Shown: positions 35,616 through 45,457, counted from the stretch's first letter. The stretch: 64,000 nt of DNA from an uncultured bacterium (GCA_902774245.1 CACYHQ010000001.1:62001-126000); one strand, 5' to 3'. Notes: a model not told the origin generated them from the sequence alone. A program made the numbers and translations.

Positions 35616-37399
35616 TGGAAGCGTCCGCCTCCCCGTCGGGACCGTCCGTTTTGCGGGTGTTTTCCCTCGTTTTTATTGCCGCGCGCGGGTCCGGCATCGC
35701 GGTCGCGGCGGAGCATGTCGCGCTGGCCGCGGCGTTCGGCGAGGCCCTTGTTGACTTGGATCGGCTGTCCGTCCGGCGTCGTCTCGGCGCAGTACATGGC
35801 GCAACCCATGGTCATGGCAAGCGGGATGAAGTCCTGCACCTGCTTCGGACTCCAGTGGTATTTCGCGAGGTAGGAATCGACCACGCGCATGTGGCGCTCG
35901 GTGCAGCCGGGGAAGTTCGAGATGAAGTACGGGATCATGAACTGCTTTTTTCCGGTCGCGGCGTTCACGCGGTCGAAAATATCCTTGAACTTGTCGAACA
36001 CGCCAGCCTGCCCCTTCCGCATGAGGCGCAGCACCTCGCCGTCGAGGTGTTCCGGCGCGACGCTGAGCTGGCCGCCCACGTGGTCGCGGATGATCTTTTC
36101 GGTCAGGCGCGGCTGGATCAGCGCCAGGTCGAGGCGGATGCCGGAGTTGATGAAGACGTGTTTCACGCCGGGGATGCGCTTGATGCGGTCGAGCAGGTCC
36201 ATGAGCGGCTTCTCGTCGGCGTGGTAGTTCGGGCAGATCGAGGGGAAGAGGCACGAAATGCGGCGGCATTTTCTGCATTTCTCCGGGTCAAACGGCCCGT
36301 GACCGTAGATATTGCCCGCCGCGCCGCCGATGTCGCTGATCGTGCCGTGGAAATACGGCTGTTTCGCGAGTTTTTCGATGCCGCGCACGATGCTTTCCGG
36401 CGACCTCGAAACGAGGTGGTGGTTCTGATGCGAAACGAGGCCGCAGAACGCGCATCCGCCGGGGCAGCCGCGCACCACGGGCACGGAGTCGCGGATCACG
36501 TCCCACGCCGGGATGCGTTCCTTGTAGCTCCAGTGCGGCAGGCCGGTGAACGGCAGTTCGCAGACGTGGTCGAACTCGGCAGTGGACATCGGGGGGCGCG
36601 GCGGCTCGACGAGCAGGATGCGGCCGCGCGTCCATTGAATCAAACGGCGTCCGTTCCAAGGGTTCATCTCCGCCTCGACGGTCTTCGTCTGGCGCATGAT
36701 GGCGTCCTTCTCCGAGGCGACCTCCTCGCAGGACGGCAGCACGACGCACGAATCGTCGACGGTGAACGCCTCGCTCTCGCGGCCGCCGAGGTAACGGCAT
36801 GTGCCGCGGATGCCGTCGAGCGGCTGATTCTTTTTGATGCGGTCGAATATCTCGAGCATGGTGAGCTCGCCCATGCCGTAGCACAGCAGATCGGCCTTCG
36901 CGTCCACCAGCACGGACGGACGCATCTTGTCCTGCCAGTAGTCGTAATGCGCCACGCGCCGCAGGCTCGCCTCGACGCCGCCCAGGATCACGGGCACCCC
37001 CGGGAACGCCTGCCGCACGAGCTGGCTGTAGACCACGGACGCGTGCGGCGGACACAACCCCGTCTTCCCGCCCGGCGAATACATGTCCTCGTGGCGCAGG
37101 CGGCGCCCCGCCGTATAGAGCTTCACCATGGAGTCCATGTTGCCGCTCGCCACGCCGCAGCCGAGCAGGGGCCGCCCGAACGTCTTCACGCTGTCGGGAT
37201 TCTTCCAGTCCGGCTGGGCGACGATCCCCACGCGGTATCCGGCGTCCAGCAGCACGCGCGCGATGAGCGGCGGCCCGAACGTCGGATGGTCCACGTACGC
37301 GTCGCCGGTCACGATCAGGATGTCGATCGCGTCCCAGCCGCGCGCCTCCATTTCCGCACGGGTCATCGGGACGAATGCTGTGAGTTCTTCGCGGGTCAT
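35612..37399 (-). CDS. YgiQ family radical SAM protein (UPF0313)
   Basis: This protein of about 595 residues is homologous to E. coli YgiQ, whose function is not settled. Near the N-terminus it shows MTRAEMEARGWDAIDILIVTGDAYVDHP, typical of the cobalamin-like fold when read in parts. The radical SAM cluster CPGGCAFCG lies in the middle, and PYFISNFPGC and APEHLDGEV are later family motifs. The start at 37399 is uncertain because the GGAG is close to the ATG. The last 40 residues are Arg/Gly/Asn-rich. Confidence 0.88.
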   Translation of the reverse strand: MTREELTAFVPMTRAEMEARGWDAIDILIVTGDAYVDHPTFGPPLIARVLLDAGYRVGIVAQPDWKNPDSVKTFGRPLLGCGVASGNMDSMVKLYTAGRRLRHEDMYSPGGKTGLCPPHASVVYSQLVRQAFPGVPVILGGVEASLRRVAHYDYWQDKMRPSVLVDAKADLLCYGMGELTMLEIFDRIKKNQPLDGIRGTCRYLGGRESEAFTVDDSCVVLPSCEEVASEKDAIMRQTKTVEAEMNPWNGRRLIQWTRGRILLVEPPRPPMSTAEFDHVCELPFTGLPHWSYKERIPAWDVIRDSVPVVRGCPGGCAFCGLVSHQNHHLVSRSPESIVRGIEKLAKQPYFHGTISDIGGAAGNIYGHGPFDPEKCRKCRRISCLFPSICPNYHADEKPLMDLLDRIKRIPGVKHVFINSGIRLDLALIQPRLTEKIIRDHVGGQLSVAPEHLDGEVLRLMRKGQAGVFDKFKDIFDRVNAATGKKQFMIPYFISNFPGCTERHMRVVDSYLAKYHWSPKQVQDFIPLAMTMGCAMYCAETTPDGQPIQVNKGLAERRGQRDMLRRDRDAGPARGNKNEGKHPQNGRSRRGGGRFH

Positions 37400-37474
37400 G
37401 GTCTCCAAAGGGGGATGCGGACGGTCCGGGTTCAGGTTCGTGTTCAAAAAAAGGCGGATGATCGTTTCATAACA

Positions 37475-37502
37475 AATATACAGCAAAAACGTCAAAATAC
37501 AA
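37475..37502 (-). promoter_or_regulatory. Promoter of the ygiQ gene
   Basis: On the minus strand TTGTAT and TATATT are separated by 16 bases, about 75 bases before the ATG. Confidence 0.6.
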
Positions 37503-37597
37503 TCCCGCCGGACGGAAAGCGCCGCGTCTTCGTGTCCGCGCGCCCATCATGTTTATGAAAAATACGCCGCTGATGCCGCCTTTTTTCCGTTCCGGGG

Positions 37598-37626
37598 TTG
37601 CCTTTTTCCCGAATACGGTGTATTTT
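37598..37626 (+). promoter_or_regulatory. Promoter of the 37668 gene
   Basis: TTGCCT and TATTTT are separated by 17 bases, 41 bases before the ATG. Confidence 0.55.
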
Positions 37627-37667
37627 ATTTGTTTGTAATGAATTTTTCCACCTGAAAGGTATCCGCT

Positions 37668-38465
37668 ATGCTGACTCTTCTGATCTCCCTGATCACTTCC
37701 CTGCTCGTCGGCGCCGTGTCCTACCGCGGCCTGCCGACTTCCGCCGTCGTCGTCATGATGATCGCGGTCTTCATCATCGTCCACCTCATTATCTCGCTGC
37801 TCCTGCGCGTTCAATCGAAGAAGATCAACGGGAAACTCCAGGCGCTGATGCTGGAGATCCAGCAGAAAATCCAGGGAATGCAGAATCGCATGATGCACCG
37901 TCCCACCGGCAGTCCAAAACAAATGATGCAAATTCTGGAGCGCGAACAGCAGGCCGGGCTCGACCGCATGATCGAGGCGCTCGACCTGTACAAGCCGTTG
38001 TTCAAGTGGAGCTTCCTCATGAAGCGCCAGGTCAACACCATGAAGATGGCGTTCCTGTTCCAGCAGAAGAAGTTCGACGAGGTCGACGCACTGCTCCCGA
38101 AGTGCATGTTCCTCGACCCGCAGAGCGTGACGATCAAGCTCGTCCGCATGTACAAGAACAACGATCCGAAGCTCGACAAGTTCTTCAAGACCCGCGTGCG
38201 CCGGTTCAAGGGCGACAACGCCGTCATCCCGTACGCCGCTTACTCCTGGATGCTCGTGAAGCAGGACCGCGTCGAGGACGCCATCGCCGCGCTCACCGAC
38301 GCCCGCAAGCAGACCTCGAACGAAGTGCTGGAGAAGAACCGCGAAGCTCTGCTGAACGGCAAGATGAAGCAGTTCTCCAACGCCCCGCTCGCCGAAGCCT
38401 GGTACGCCCTCATGCTGGAGGAGCCGAAGATGCCCCGCATCCAGCAGAACGTCCGCTACCGCTGA
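37668..38465 (+). CDS. Membrane protein with two N-terminal helices and a helical-repeat domain
   Basis: I do not recognise a named family for these 265 residues. Two membrane helices lie at about 1-19 and 25-46 (LISLITSLLVGAVSY, VVVMMIAVFIIVHLIISLLL). A cytoplasmic coiled-coil follows (KKINGKLQALMLEIQQKIQG), then TPR-like helices (AFLFQQKKFDEVDALLPKC, YSWMLVKQDRVEDAIAAL). The ATG follows a CTGAAAGG SD. The Minf_1886-like gene starts 65 bases downstream on the same strand, so an operon with that gene and the M16 peptidase is likely. It may act as a membrane scaffold. Confidence 0.75.
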   Translation: MLTLLISLITSLLVGAVSYRGLPTSAVVVMMIAVFIIVHLIISLLLRVQSKKINGKLQALMLEIQQKIQGMQNRMMHRPTGSPKQMMQILEREQQAGLDRMIEALDLYKPLFKWSFLMKRQVNTMKMAFLFQQKKFDEVDALLPKCMFLDPQSVTIKLVRMYKNNDPKLDKFFKTRVRRFKGDNAVIPYAAYSWMLVKQDRVEDAIAALTDARKQTSNEVLEKNREALLNGKMKQFSNAPLAEAWYALMLEEPKMPRIQQNVRYR

Positions 38466-38530
38466 CCGTCCGGCGCGCCCGGATTCAACAAGCTCGAACT
38501 CGCACAGTATTCCGACCGCTGGAGGCCCAC

Positions 38531-38974
38531 ATGGAAGAAATCGAATGGAAAGACTCGCTCCTCCGGATCCTCGAAAAGGATTCCCGGTACGACGCCCATG
38601 CGTACATCTTCATGAACAACGCCGTCTCCTACACCGTGAACAAGCTCTCGAAGCAGGGACGTCCGCTCGGCACGCGCCACGTGAGCGGGGCCCAGCTCAT
38701 CCAGGGCATGCTCGAATACGCGGTCAGCACCTACATGTTTCTTGCGCCGGACATGCTCCGCTACTGGAACCTCCTCAGCGGACGCGACGCCGGCAACATC
38801 GTTTACAACCTCATCGAGGAAGGCGTGCTCTCCGCCGGCCCGAACGACCGCATCGAGGATTTCGACTGCGTGCCCGACCTGATCTACGTCACGCAGGAGA
38901 TCGTGCGCCGCAGCTTCGGGAACCGCCCCGAGCCCGCGTCCGATCCCGGCCCGCTTCCGGTCATCGACGTCTGA
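38531..38974 (+). CDS. Minf_1886-like conserved PVC protein
   Basis: This is a 147-residue protein starting MEEIEWKDSLLRILEKDSRY, with FMNNAVSYTVNKL, RHVSGAQLIQGMLEYA and LRYWNLLSGRDAGNIVYNLIEEGVL. I recall this pattern from a small family restricted to Verrucomicrobia, Planctomycetes and relatives. Its function is unknown. GGAGG lies 5 bases before the ATG at 38531. The M16 peptidase gene starts 39 bases later. Its presence is one of the better taxonomic clues in the window. Confidence 0.8.
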   Translation: MEEIEWKDSLLRILEKDSRYDAHAYIFMNNAVSYTVNKLSKQGRPLGTRHVSGAQLIQGMLEYAVSTYMFLAPDMLRYWNLLSGRDAGNIVYNLIEEGVLSAGPNDRIEDFDCVPDLIYVTQEIVRRSFGNRPEPASDPGPLPVIDV

Positions 38975-39013
38975 CCCGCGCGGCCGCCCTCCCCGGAAAC
39001 GGGAGACCTTTCC

Positions 39014-41584
39014 ATGCCTGATACCGCCCTGCCCCTGCTCGACCTCGTCCGCGAACACCGCCTCGCCAACGGCATCCGCGTGTTCCTCTGCCCCATGCCC
39101 GGCGTCCGCACGGTCAGCTGCAACGTCTGCGTGAACACCGGCAGCGCGTTCGAGGGGGCCGACCTCGGAAGCGGCCTGTCGCACTTCCTCGAACACATGA
39201 TGTTCAACGGCACAAAGAGCTATCCCGGCGGCTCGGAGATCGCCGACCGCGTGAACGCCTGCGGCGGCAACCTGAACGCGTTCACCAGCCAGGACCAGAC
39301 GTTCTACTACATCAACCTCCCCGCTGCGAACGCCGTCGAGGGCGTCCGCATGCTCGCGTCCATGATGCACGAACCTCTCTTCCCCGAGGACGAATTCGCC
39401 CGCGAGAAGGACGTGATCCTGAACGAAAGCCGCATGCGCCTGGACAATCCGCGACTCGCCGTCTACGAGAACATGCTCGGCGAACTCTTCCGCGGCAGTC
39501 CGTACCGCGTGCCGATCATCGGCTACGACCACATGCTCGAATCCGTCACGCGCGAGCAGATGGCGGCGTACCACCGCAGACGCTACACGCCCGAACGCAT
39601 GACGTTCTTCGTCGCCGGGCGGTTCGACGCGGACGCCGTGCTCGCGGAACTCCGCGCGAAGCTTGAAGACTGGCAGACGGATTCCTTCGACGACACGGTT
39701 CCCGCGCGCCCGTTCCAGCGCTCCGGCCGCCACACGGCCGAGCTGACCTGGAAGGATTCACTGGCATATCTGGCGTTCGGCTGGCAGCTGCACGACCTCA
39801 CGCCGAAGGAAAACGCCGCGCTCCGCGTGCTGGCGTTCCTGCTCGACGACGATTCCGGGCGCGTCTACCGCGCCATGCACATCGAAAACGAACTCATTTC
39901 GAGCTCGTGGGCGGATTACCTGATGTTCCAGGACGGCCAGGGCTTCTTCTTCACGGCGTTCGAGGGCGATCCCGCAAAACTCGACGCCATGCAGGCGGGA
40001 TTCCTCGACGTGCTCAATGATTTCAGGAAACACCCCGTCACGAAACGCGAGATCGCTCGCGCACGCGCCGCCGTCGAATGCGAGATCCTCAGCCGCTTCG
40101 AAACGCCATCCGGGTTCGCCGGACTCCTCTCCGGCGCGGTCCGCATCAACGGCAGCTGCGACCTCCAGTCCATGCTCCGCGATCTCGACGCGGTCACTCC
40201 CGACGACGTGATGATGATCCTCCGCACCATGCTTTCGCCCGGCGACGTTTCCTGCGTCCGCATGGCCCCCGAAAACGACAACGCGAAGAAAGCCGCCCGG
40301 AAGAAAGCCGTGCCCGCCCTGCCCCGTCCGGTCGTTGAAACTGCAAGATCCGGCCAGACCGTCCTGCTCCTGGAGGACCATTCGCGGACAATGGCGGAGA
40401 TCACGCTCGTGCTGCCCTGCGCGGCGGCGTTCGAATCCGCCCCGGAAAGCCTGTTCTCGCGCCTCGTCGCCGAAACGCTGTTCTGCGGCGCGGGCGCTTA
40501 CGACGAGGTGCAGCTCAACGAATATCTCGCCGACTACGCCATCGAGGCCGACTGCACGGCGGGCAACAACTCCATGTTCCTCTCGCTTCAGTTCCCGCTC
40601 AAAAGCTTCCGCCGTGCGGTCAGGATCGCCGCGCTCCTCGCGGGCGATCCGAGGTTCCCCGCCGACGCGGTCGAACGCGAGAAACTGAACCTGATCCGCG
40701 AAAGCGAAAGCGCCTTGCTCCAGCCCGACACGGTCGCTTTCGCGCGCCTGAAGGAACACCTCTTCGGCGCGAACCATCCCTACGGACGCAGCCCGGAAGC
40801 CTCGCTCGCCGCGCTCAAAAAGGCATCCGCAAAAAAACTGAAGGATTTCTACCTCAAACGCGTACTTTCCGCGCCGGACGCCTGTCTGGCATTTTCCGGC
40901 GCGATCCCGCTGAAACAGGCCCGCGAAGCCGCGCGGGAGATATTCTCTGCCGGACGCTGGACCGCGCCCTCGCCGAAACGCCCCGCGCCGCCCCCGATGA
41001 ACAAACCCGCCGACCTCACGTTCGCGCTGGAACAGCGCAAGCAGGCGGTCGTGACCTGCGGGTTCCGTTCGTGCGGCGTGGAGACCGCCGATCCCGCGTG
41101 GGACCTGGTGCTGAACGCCGAAAACGGCATGTCCGCGAAGTTGTTCAAGAAGGTGCGCGGCGAAAAGGGCCTCGCATACTGGACCGGATTCGTCCGTATG
41201 TACGGATTCGGCGCCGGAGTGTCGGCGTTCGCCGCCTCGACCGCCGACGAAAACGCGATCGAGGTGCGCGGCCTGCTCCTCGACGAATTCCGCCGCCTCG
41301 CATCGTCCGGGATTGACAGGGACGAGTTCGACTGTGCGCTCGCCGCCCAGAAATACGCGTTCGACGCCGCGCCCTCCGGGACGCTCGCGAAACAGTCCGC
41401 GCTCGAACAGTTCCTGATCGGGGACGCGCTTCAGCCGTGGACGCGCCGCGAACAGCTCGACAAGCTCACGCGGGCGGAGGTAAACCGCCGCCTGAAACGC
41501 GACCTGAAGGGCGTGAAACCGTCCACGCTGATCGCGTATGCGAACGGCGTTCCGGCAGGCAGAAAAGCCGCAAAAAAGAAGTAA
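39014..41584 (+). CDS. M16 family zinc metallopeptidase (pitrilysin-like)
   Basis: This 856-residue peptidase has two tandem M16 halves. The inverted zinc motif HxxEH is His57-Phe-Leu-Glu60-His61 in GLSHFLEHMMFNG, with the third ligand Glu in EKDVILNESRM. The second half (from about residue 435) lacks the motif, as expected for the inactive partner half that closes the chamber. No signal peptide is visible, so it is probably cytoplasmic, degrading peptides. It is the last gene of the 37668 operon; a promoter for the next gene follows. Confidence 0.93.
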   Translation: MPDTALPLLDLVREHRLANGIRVFLCPMPGVRTVSCNVCVNTGSAFEGADLGSGLSHFLEHMMFNGTKSYPGGSEIADRVNACGGNLNAFTSQDQTFYYINLPAANAVEGVRMLASMMHEPLFPEDEFAREKDVILNESRMRLDNPRLAVYENMLGELFRGSPYRVPIIGYDHMLESVTREQMAAYHRRRYTPERMTFFVAGRFDADAVLAELRAKLEDWQTDSFDDTVPARPFQRSGRHTAELTWKDSLAYLAFGWQLHDLTPKENAALRVLAFLLDDDSGRVYRAMHIENELISSSWADYLMFQDGQGFFFTAFEGDPAKLDAMQAGFLDVLNDFRKHPVTKREIARARAAVECEILSRFETPSGFAGLLSGAVRINGSCDLQSMLRDLDAVTPDDVMMILRTMLSPGDVSCVRMAPENDNAKKAARKKAVPALPRPVVETARSGQTVLLLEDHSRTMAEITLVLPCAAAFESAPESLFSRLVAETLFCGAGAYDEVQLNEYLADYAIEADCTAGNNSMFLSLQFPLKSFRRAVRIAALLAGDPRFPADAVEREKLNLIRESESALLQPDTVAFARLKEHLFGANHPYGRSPEASLAALKKASAKKLKDFYLKRVLSAPDACLAFSGAIPLKQAREAAREIFSAGRWTAPSPKRPAPPPMNKPADLTFALEQRKQAVVTCGFRSCGVETADPAWDLVLNAENGMSAKLFKKVRGEKGLAYWTGFVRMYGFGAGVSAFAASTADENAIEVRGLLLDEFRRLASSGIDRDEFDCALAAQKYAFDAAPSGTLAKQSALEQFLIGDALQPWTRREQLDKLTRAEVNRRLKRDLKGVKPSTLIAYANGVPAGRKAAKKK

Positions 41585-41662
41585 AACGGACGCTTTTTTC
41601 CCTTCCGTGCCCCCTTTGCGCCAAAAAACGCAAAAAAAGTCAAAAAAAAGGCCCGACTTCAT

Positions 41663-41690
41663 TTGAAATATCGGCTTTTTGCCTTACAAT
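41663..41690 (+). promoter_or_regulatory. Promoter of the LysM lipoprotein gene
   Basis: TTGAAA and TACAAT are separated by 16 bases, about 85 bases before the ATG. Confidence 0.6.
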
Positions 41691-41775
41691 ATATGGTGAT
41701 GTTCTTTTTCCGGGACATCGTCCGCATGTACGTATTCTAAAATTCAAATAACTTTTTCCGGAGGTTCCACCCGTC

Positions 41776-43089
41776 ATGAATGCCAAGTTCCGCATCGTCA
41801 TCCCCGCGTCCGCCGCGGTCGCCGCAATTCTCCTTACCGCCTGCGCAGACAAACCCGTCCGCGTCCCCGGCGGCACGTTCGTCGAAGAGCCCTACACGGG
41901 TGAAACCGCCACGAAAACCCACACCGTCATCTCCAACGGAGAAGAGATCACCGATACCGAGGTCATCTTCATCGATGATGAAGTCCCGGTCGGCCCGGTC
42001 GAAGAGAAACAGCAGTCAGGCCAGCAGGGCGGCACGGCTCAGGGCGGTTCTTCCGCGCAGGGCGGCGACGCCTCCGCACAGCAGGGCACGACTACGCTCC
42101 AGCCCGTCGATCAGGATCAGACGGCGAAGAGCAACGCCCCCGAAGGCTCCGTGGAATACAAGGTCGTGAAGGGCGACACGCTGTGGGGCATCGGCATGGT
42201 CTACGGCGTTTCCGTGGCCCGCCTCGCCGAGATCAACGGCATTGATGAAAAGGCCCCGCTGAAGGTCGGCCAGGTCCTCATGATCCCGCCGGACGCCAAG
42301 AACGCCGTCGCCAAGCCCGTCGAGAAGAAGCAGGAGAAGAAGCAGGAAACGAAATCTGAAGCGACGAAGCCCGCTTCCACGTCAACCACGAAGTCCGCCA
42401 CCACCACGAAGGCACAGCCCGTCGCGAAAGACGGCGAAACCCTCTATGTCGTGAAGAGCGGCGATAACCTCAGCATGATCGCGTACCGTCACCACGTGAA
42501 GCTCGCCGACCTCATCGCGGCGAACAAGGTCGATCCGAAGGCCACGCTCCGCGTCGGCCAGACGCTCGTCATCCCGGCCGCCGGCGCCAAGGCCGCTTCC
42601 ACCACGAAGACCGCCACGACCACCACGAAGACGGATTCCGGCACGAAGACCGCGACCACCACGAAGACCGATTCCGGCACGAAGACCGCCGCCACCACGT
42701 CCGCCACGACGAAGACCGATTCCGGCACGAAGACCGCGACCACCACGCCCGCCACACCCGCCACGACGACGAAGGGCGGCGAAGGCACGGGCGGGGTCGT
42801 CGAACCCATCGGTGGCTCCATGAGCGGCTCCGCGTCCGCCTCAACCTCGACGCCCGCGGCGACCACCACCACGAAGCCAACGGCAAGCTCCGCTTCCTCC
42901 GGTCTCGCGTCCGTCTCCGCGCTTGACGACGCCGACGTCATCTCCGTACAGATCGACTCCGAGTCCACGCTCGAAGAAGTCGCGAACATCCACGACCGCA
43001 ACCTCGAAGACCTGATCCGCCTGAACCCCGAGTTCAAGTCCGGTCAGAAAATCCCCGCCGGAACGGCCGTCAAAATGCCGCTTTTCTGA
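41776..43089 (+). CDS. LysM-repeat lipoprotein
   Basis: This 437-residue peptidoglycan-binding lipoprotein has a signal ending in lipobox LTAC (Cys near residue 24). LysM 1 is YKVVKGDTLWGIGMVYGVS and onward (about 128-175), LysM 2 is LYVVKSGDNLSMIAYRHHVK (about 222-268). A degenerate third LysM at the C-terminus begins SVQIDSESTLEEVANIH. The linkers are Lys/Thr-rich, including four near-identical KTDSGTKTA units around residues 285-325. No catalytic domain is present, so it may anchor the outer membrane to the wall or recruit a partner. Confidence 0.9.
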   Translation: MNAKFRIVIPASAAVAAILLTACADKPVRVPGGTFVEEPYTGETATKTHTVISNGEEITDTEVIFIDDEVPVGPVEEKQQSGQQGGTAQGGSSAQGGDASAQQGTTTLQPVDQDQTAKSNAPEGSVEYKVVKGDTLWGIGMVYGVSVARLAEINGIDEKAPLKVGQVLMIPPDAKNAVAKPVEKKQEKKQETKSEATKPASTSTTKSATTTKAQPVAKDGETLYVVKSGDNLSMIAYRHHVKLADLIAANKVDPKATLRVGQTLVIPAAGAKAASTTKTATTTTKTDSGTKTATTTKTDSGTKTAATTSATTKTDSGTKTATTTPATPATTTKGGEGTGGVVEPIGGSMSGSASASTSTPAATTTTKPTASSASSGLASVSALDDADVISVQIDSESTLEEVANIHDRNLEDLIRLNPEFKSGQKIPAGTAVKMPLF

Positions 43090-43108
43090 GCGAAGACCTC
43101 ACGAATCC

Positions 43109-43143
43109 GCGATCCGCAAAATCTTTTGCGGGTCGCTTTTTTT
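43109..43143 (+). terminator. Terminator of the LysM gene
   Basis: GCGATCCGCAAAA / TTTTGCGGGTCGC stem with a 2-base loop and T7. It overlaps the region just before the next gene. Confidence 0.85.
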
Positions 43144-43163
43144 AAGACCGTTCAGAACGTCTC

Positions 43164-44705
43164 ATGGCTGATTTCCGAGCACAAACGCCCGTCCCCGCCC
43201 GCTGGCGAATCGTCTTCGCCGTGGTTTTGGTGCTGGCGTTCATGTTCGGCGGACTGCTGTTCGTACGAAGGGACGCCGTGCCGCCGCGTGACAGCACGGA
43301 CAATGCCCTGGACGCCCGGATCCGCCTGCAAACCGCGGCCGTCGCATTCTCCTCCGGCAAGCTCGCCCCGCGCGTGCTGATCCTGACCGACTGGACTGAA
43401 TCCTACTGGAAAAAGGACGATGCTTTTCCGGAGTTCCAAAAATTCCGGGACAGTCTCGTCGTGGCCGGTCCGGCTTCGATCCCGGAATACAGCCTCGTCA
43501 GGGATTTTCTTCCTCAGTTCCAGCGCTTTTTCTACAAAGACGAAGACTCCCTGGATACAGTCTTAAGACAATACAGGGATATCATCAAAGCTCCGTACGA
43601 CGTGATCCTGCTCGACTGCGCGTTTCCGGACAACATCTTTTCCCGGAAATCCCTGCTCTGGTCCTCCTCGTTCTTCGATCGGCTGAAGAAAAAGCATATG
43701 ACGCAGGGGGGCGTTCTTGCGGTCGTCCTGCCGCCTGACAAACCCGAGGTCTCCGCCTGCATCCTCGCGTTCCTGCGCCGTTCGTTCGGCAACGCGGGCG
43801 CGTTCTGCTTCGGGGACCGCGTGATCCTCGCATCCGGCCTGAACGCCGAACCGGTCTTCGAGCTGGACAAACTAAGCACCACGGCGGAGCTCGCCGGATA
43901 CTACGACGGCGAGGGCATCCCCAACAACGCCATCGGGCTGGTGCTGGCGGACGATTATTCCGACTCGATCCCCGCCGGACTGCTGGAAGCCTCCCATAAC
44001 ATCGCGATCCCTCAAAAAGTGTTCACGCCGTTCCTCGCCGTCTTCGCCCGCGCGAAGTACGGGGCACAAGTAAAACGGTTCCTGCCGGACGGCTTCCCTG
44101 TTCAGACGGTCTGCGCCTGGCTCCTGGGGATCCTCCTCGCCGTCTATCCGTTCCTGCGCTACTTCATCTCGTGGAAGCCCGTCCACAAGCAGGCATTCCG
44201 CGCGTTCGAGGACATGTTCTACCTTACGGGCGTGCTTGCGCTGTTTATGATGTTCTGCCAGGAATACATACAGGACTCCGGACTGATATGGGTTCTGCTT
44301 TTCCCCGTTGCGATCTTCGTTTTCTATAAGCCTATGTGCGAGAGTGCGGCAGGAATGCCGCAATCAATGCCTGTTGCCGCGAAATGGGGGATACTCAGGA
44401 CCCTGACGGAGGATCCCGTCGGACGTTTCTTCCTGTATCTGGCGGTGGCCGCGTTTCTCGGATGCGGGTTCTTTCAGGAAGTCAAGCCGAATGCCGGACC
44501 TTTCGGAGCATTGTTCTTCGCCGCCTTCCCGCTGCGTGCCCGCATGAAGGAACCGGTCCAGCCCGGTCCGGCGATCCCGCTTGCATACGTGCTCGGCGTG
44601 GCGGCTTCGCTGGAGCTGTTCGCCGTGAGCCTGTGCTTCCCGCTCGGTCCGGTCGTGTTCGCGGCGGTCGTCTGCGCGTACCGCCTCATCCTGCTGGACT
44701 GCTGA
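43164..44705 (+). CDS. Membrane protein with degenerate spermidine-synthase-like domain
   Basis: This 513-residue protein has a first helix at about 15-34 and a soluble part to about 310. That part contains APYDVILLDCAFPDNIF and MTQGGVLAVVLPPDKPEV, resembling the motifs after the cofactor site of membrane-associated spermidine synthase-like proteins. The glycine-rich SAM/decarboxy-SAM motif was not found, so activity is doubtful. About six helices fill residues 315-513. Its start lies 74 bases after the LysM stop, beyond a strong terminator, and I found no separate promoter. The role is unknown. Confidence 0.6.
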   Translation: MADFRAQTPVPARWRIVFAVVLVLAFMFGGLLFVRRDAVPPRDSTDNALDARIRLQTAAVAFSSGKLAPRVLILTDWTESYWKKDDAFPEFQKFRDSLVVAGPASIPEYSLVRDFLPQFQRFFYKDEDSLDTVLRQYRDIIKAPYDVILLDCAFPDNIFSRKSLLWSSSFFDRLKKKHMTQGGVLAVVLPPDKPEVSACILAFLRRSFGNAGAFCFGDRVILASGLNAEPVFELDKLSTTAELAGYYDGEGIPNNAIGLVLADDYSDSIPAGLLEASHNIAIPQKVFTPFLAVFARAKYGAQVKRFLPDGFPVQTVCAWLLGILLAVYPFLRYFISWKPVHKQAFRAFEDMFYLTGVLALFMMFCQEYIQDSGLIWVLLFPVAIFVFYKPMCESAAGMPQSMPVAAKWGILRTLTEDPVGRFFLYLAVAAFLGCGFFQEVKPNAGPFGALFFAAFPLRARMKEPVQPGPAIPLAYVLGVAASLELFAVSLCFPLGPVVFAAVVCAYRLILLDC

Positions 44706-44712
44706 ATGTCCT

Positions 44713-45336
44713 TTACTTGCGCCCGGCGGCGCACAGCCAGCGGCGTTCCGGCTCAAGCTCGACCGTCACGTCCGCGAATCCCGCCTCAAGCATCAGTCCG
44801 CGCAGCTCGCCCCGCGTCGGACAGACCATCTTCAGATGCTCCACGATCGCGCGCTGACGAGCGTTCATCATGCCGCCGACCATCTCCAGCGCGGTCATAA
44901 ACCATCCGCCCGGCGCGAGCACGCGCCGAATCTCGCGCAGTCCGGCGACCTGGTCCGGCCAGAAATACAGGCTTTCGACCGAGAACGCCGTGTCGAACGC
45001 GCCGTCCCCGAACGGAAGATCGGGTACGCCGCACCGCAAAAAACGCATCCGCCCGGATTTCACGAGGTCTTCGTTCAGCGCCGTCGCCGTCTCAATCGCG
45101 AGCGGGGAGATGTCGCATCCGGTCAGCGCGGCTTCGGGGTATTGCTCCGCCAGTTCGCGCAGAGCCGCGCCCGCGCCGCATCCCACGTCCAGCACGGACC
45201 GTCCGACAGGGATGTGCGCGAATCCCCACGCCCGGAGCGGGCCGTGTTCACGGTTCATGCGGAGGATCATGTCGCGGCCCGCGTCGCCCGCGGGGCATCC
45301 GGCGGTTTCGATCTTGGAGAAATCGGGTTCGGTCAT
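44713..45336 (-). CDS. Class I SAM-dependent methyltransferase
   Basis: This 207-residue protein has the methyltransferase motif I VLDVGCGAGAALRELAEQYP (residues 48-67), acidic motif II TGCDISPLAIETA, and post-motifs AFDTAFSVESLYFWPD and VLAPGGWFM. It resembles small-molecule methyltransferases of the UbiE/Methyltransf_11 group. The substrate is unknown. The ATG at 45336 was chosen on motif spacing, with a promoter upstream at 45379. It converges on the spermidine-synthase-like gene with 7 bases between stops. Confidence 0.88.
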   Translation of the reverse strand: MTEPDFSKIETAGCPAGDAGRDMILRMNREHGPLRAWGFAHIPVGRSVLDVGCGAGAALRELAEQYPEAALTGCDISPLAIETATALNEDLVKSGRMRFLRCGVPDLPFGDGAFDTAFSVESLYFWPDQVAGLREIRRVLAPGGWFMTALEMVGGMMNARQRAIVEHLKMVCPTRGELRGLMLEAGFADVTVELEPERRWLCAAGRK

Positions 45337-45378
45337 CGTTGCGGTCCCATGTCGGTTGAATTTGTTTTTCGGGGAAAT

Positions 45379-45407
45379 AAGATAGAGCGGACCTGCGCGG
45401 AATTCAA
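45379..45407 (-). promoter_or_regulatory. Promoter of the methyltransferase gene
   Basis: On the minus strand TTGAAT and TATCTT are separated by 17 bases, 43 bases before the ATG. Confidence 0.6.
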
Positions 45408-45457
45408 GAGCGGAAGCGGAAAAAACGTGTTTTTGGCGTGTTTTTTCGGAATCGCAT

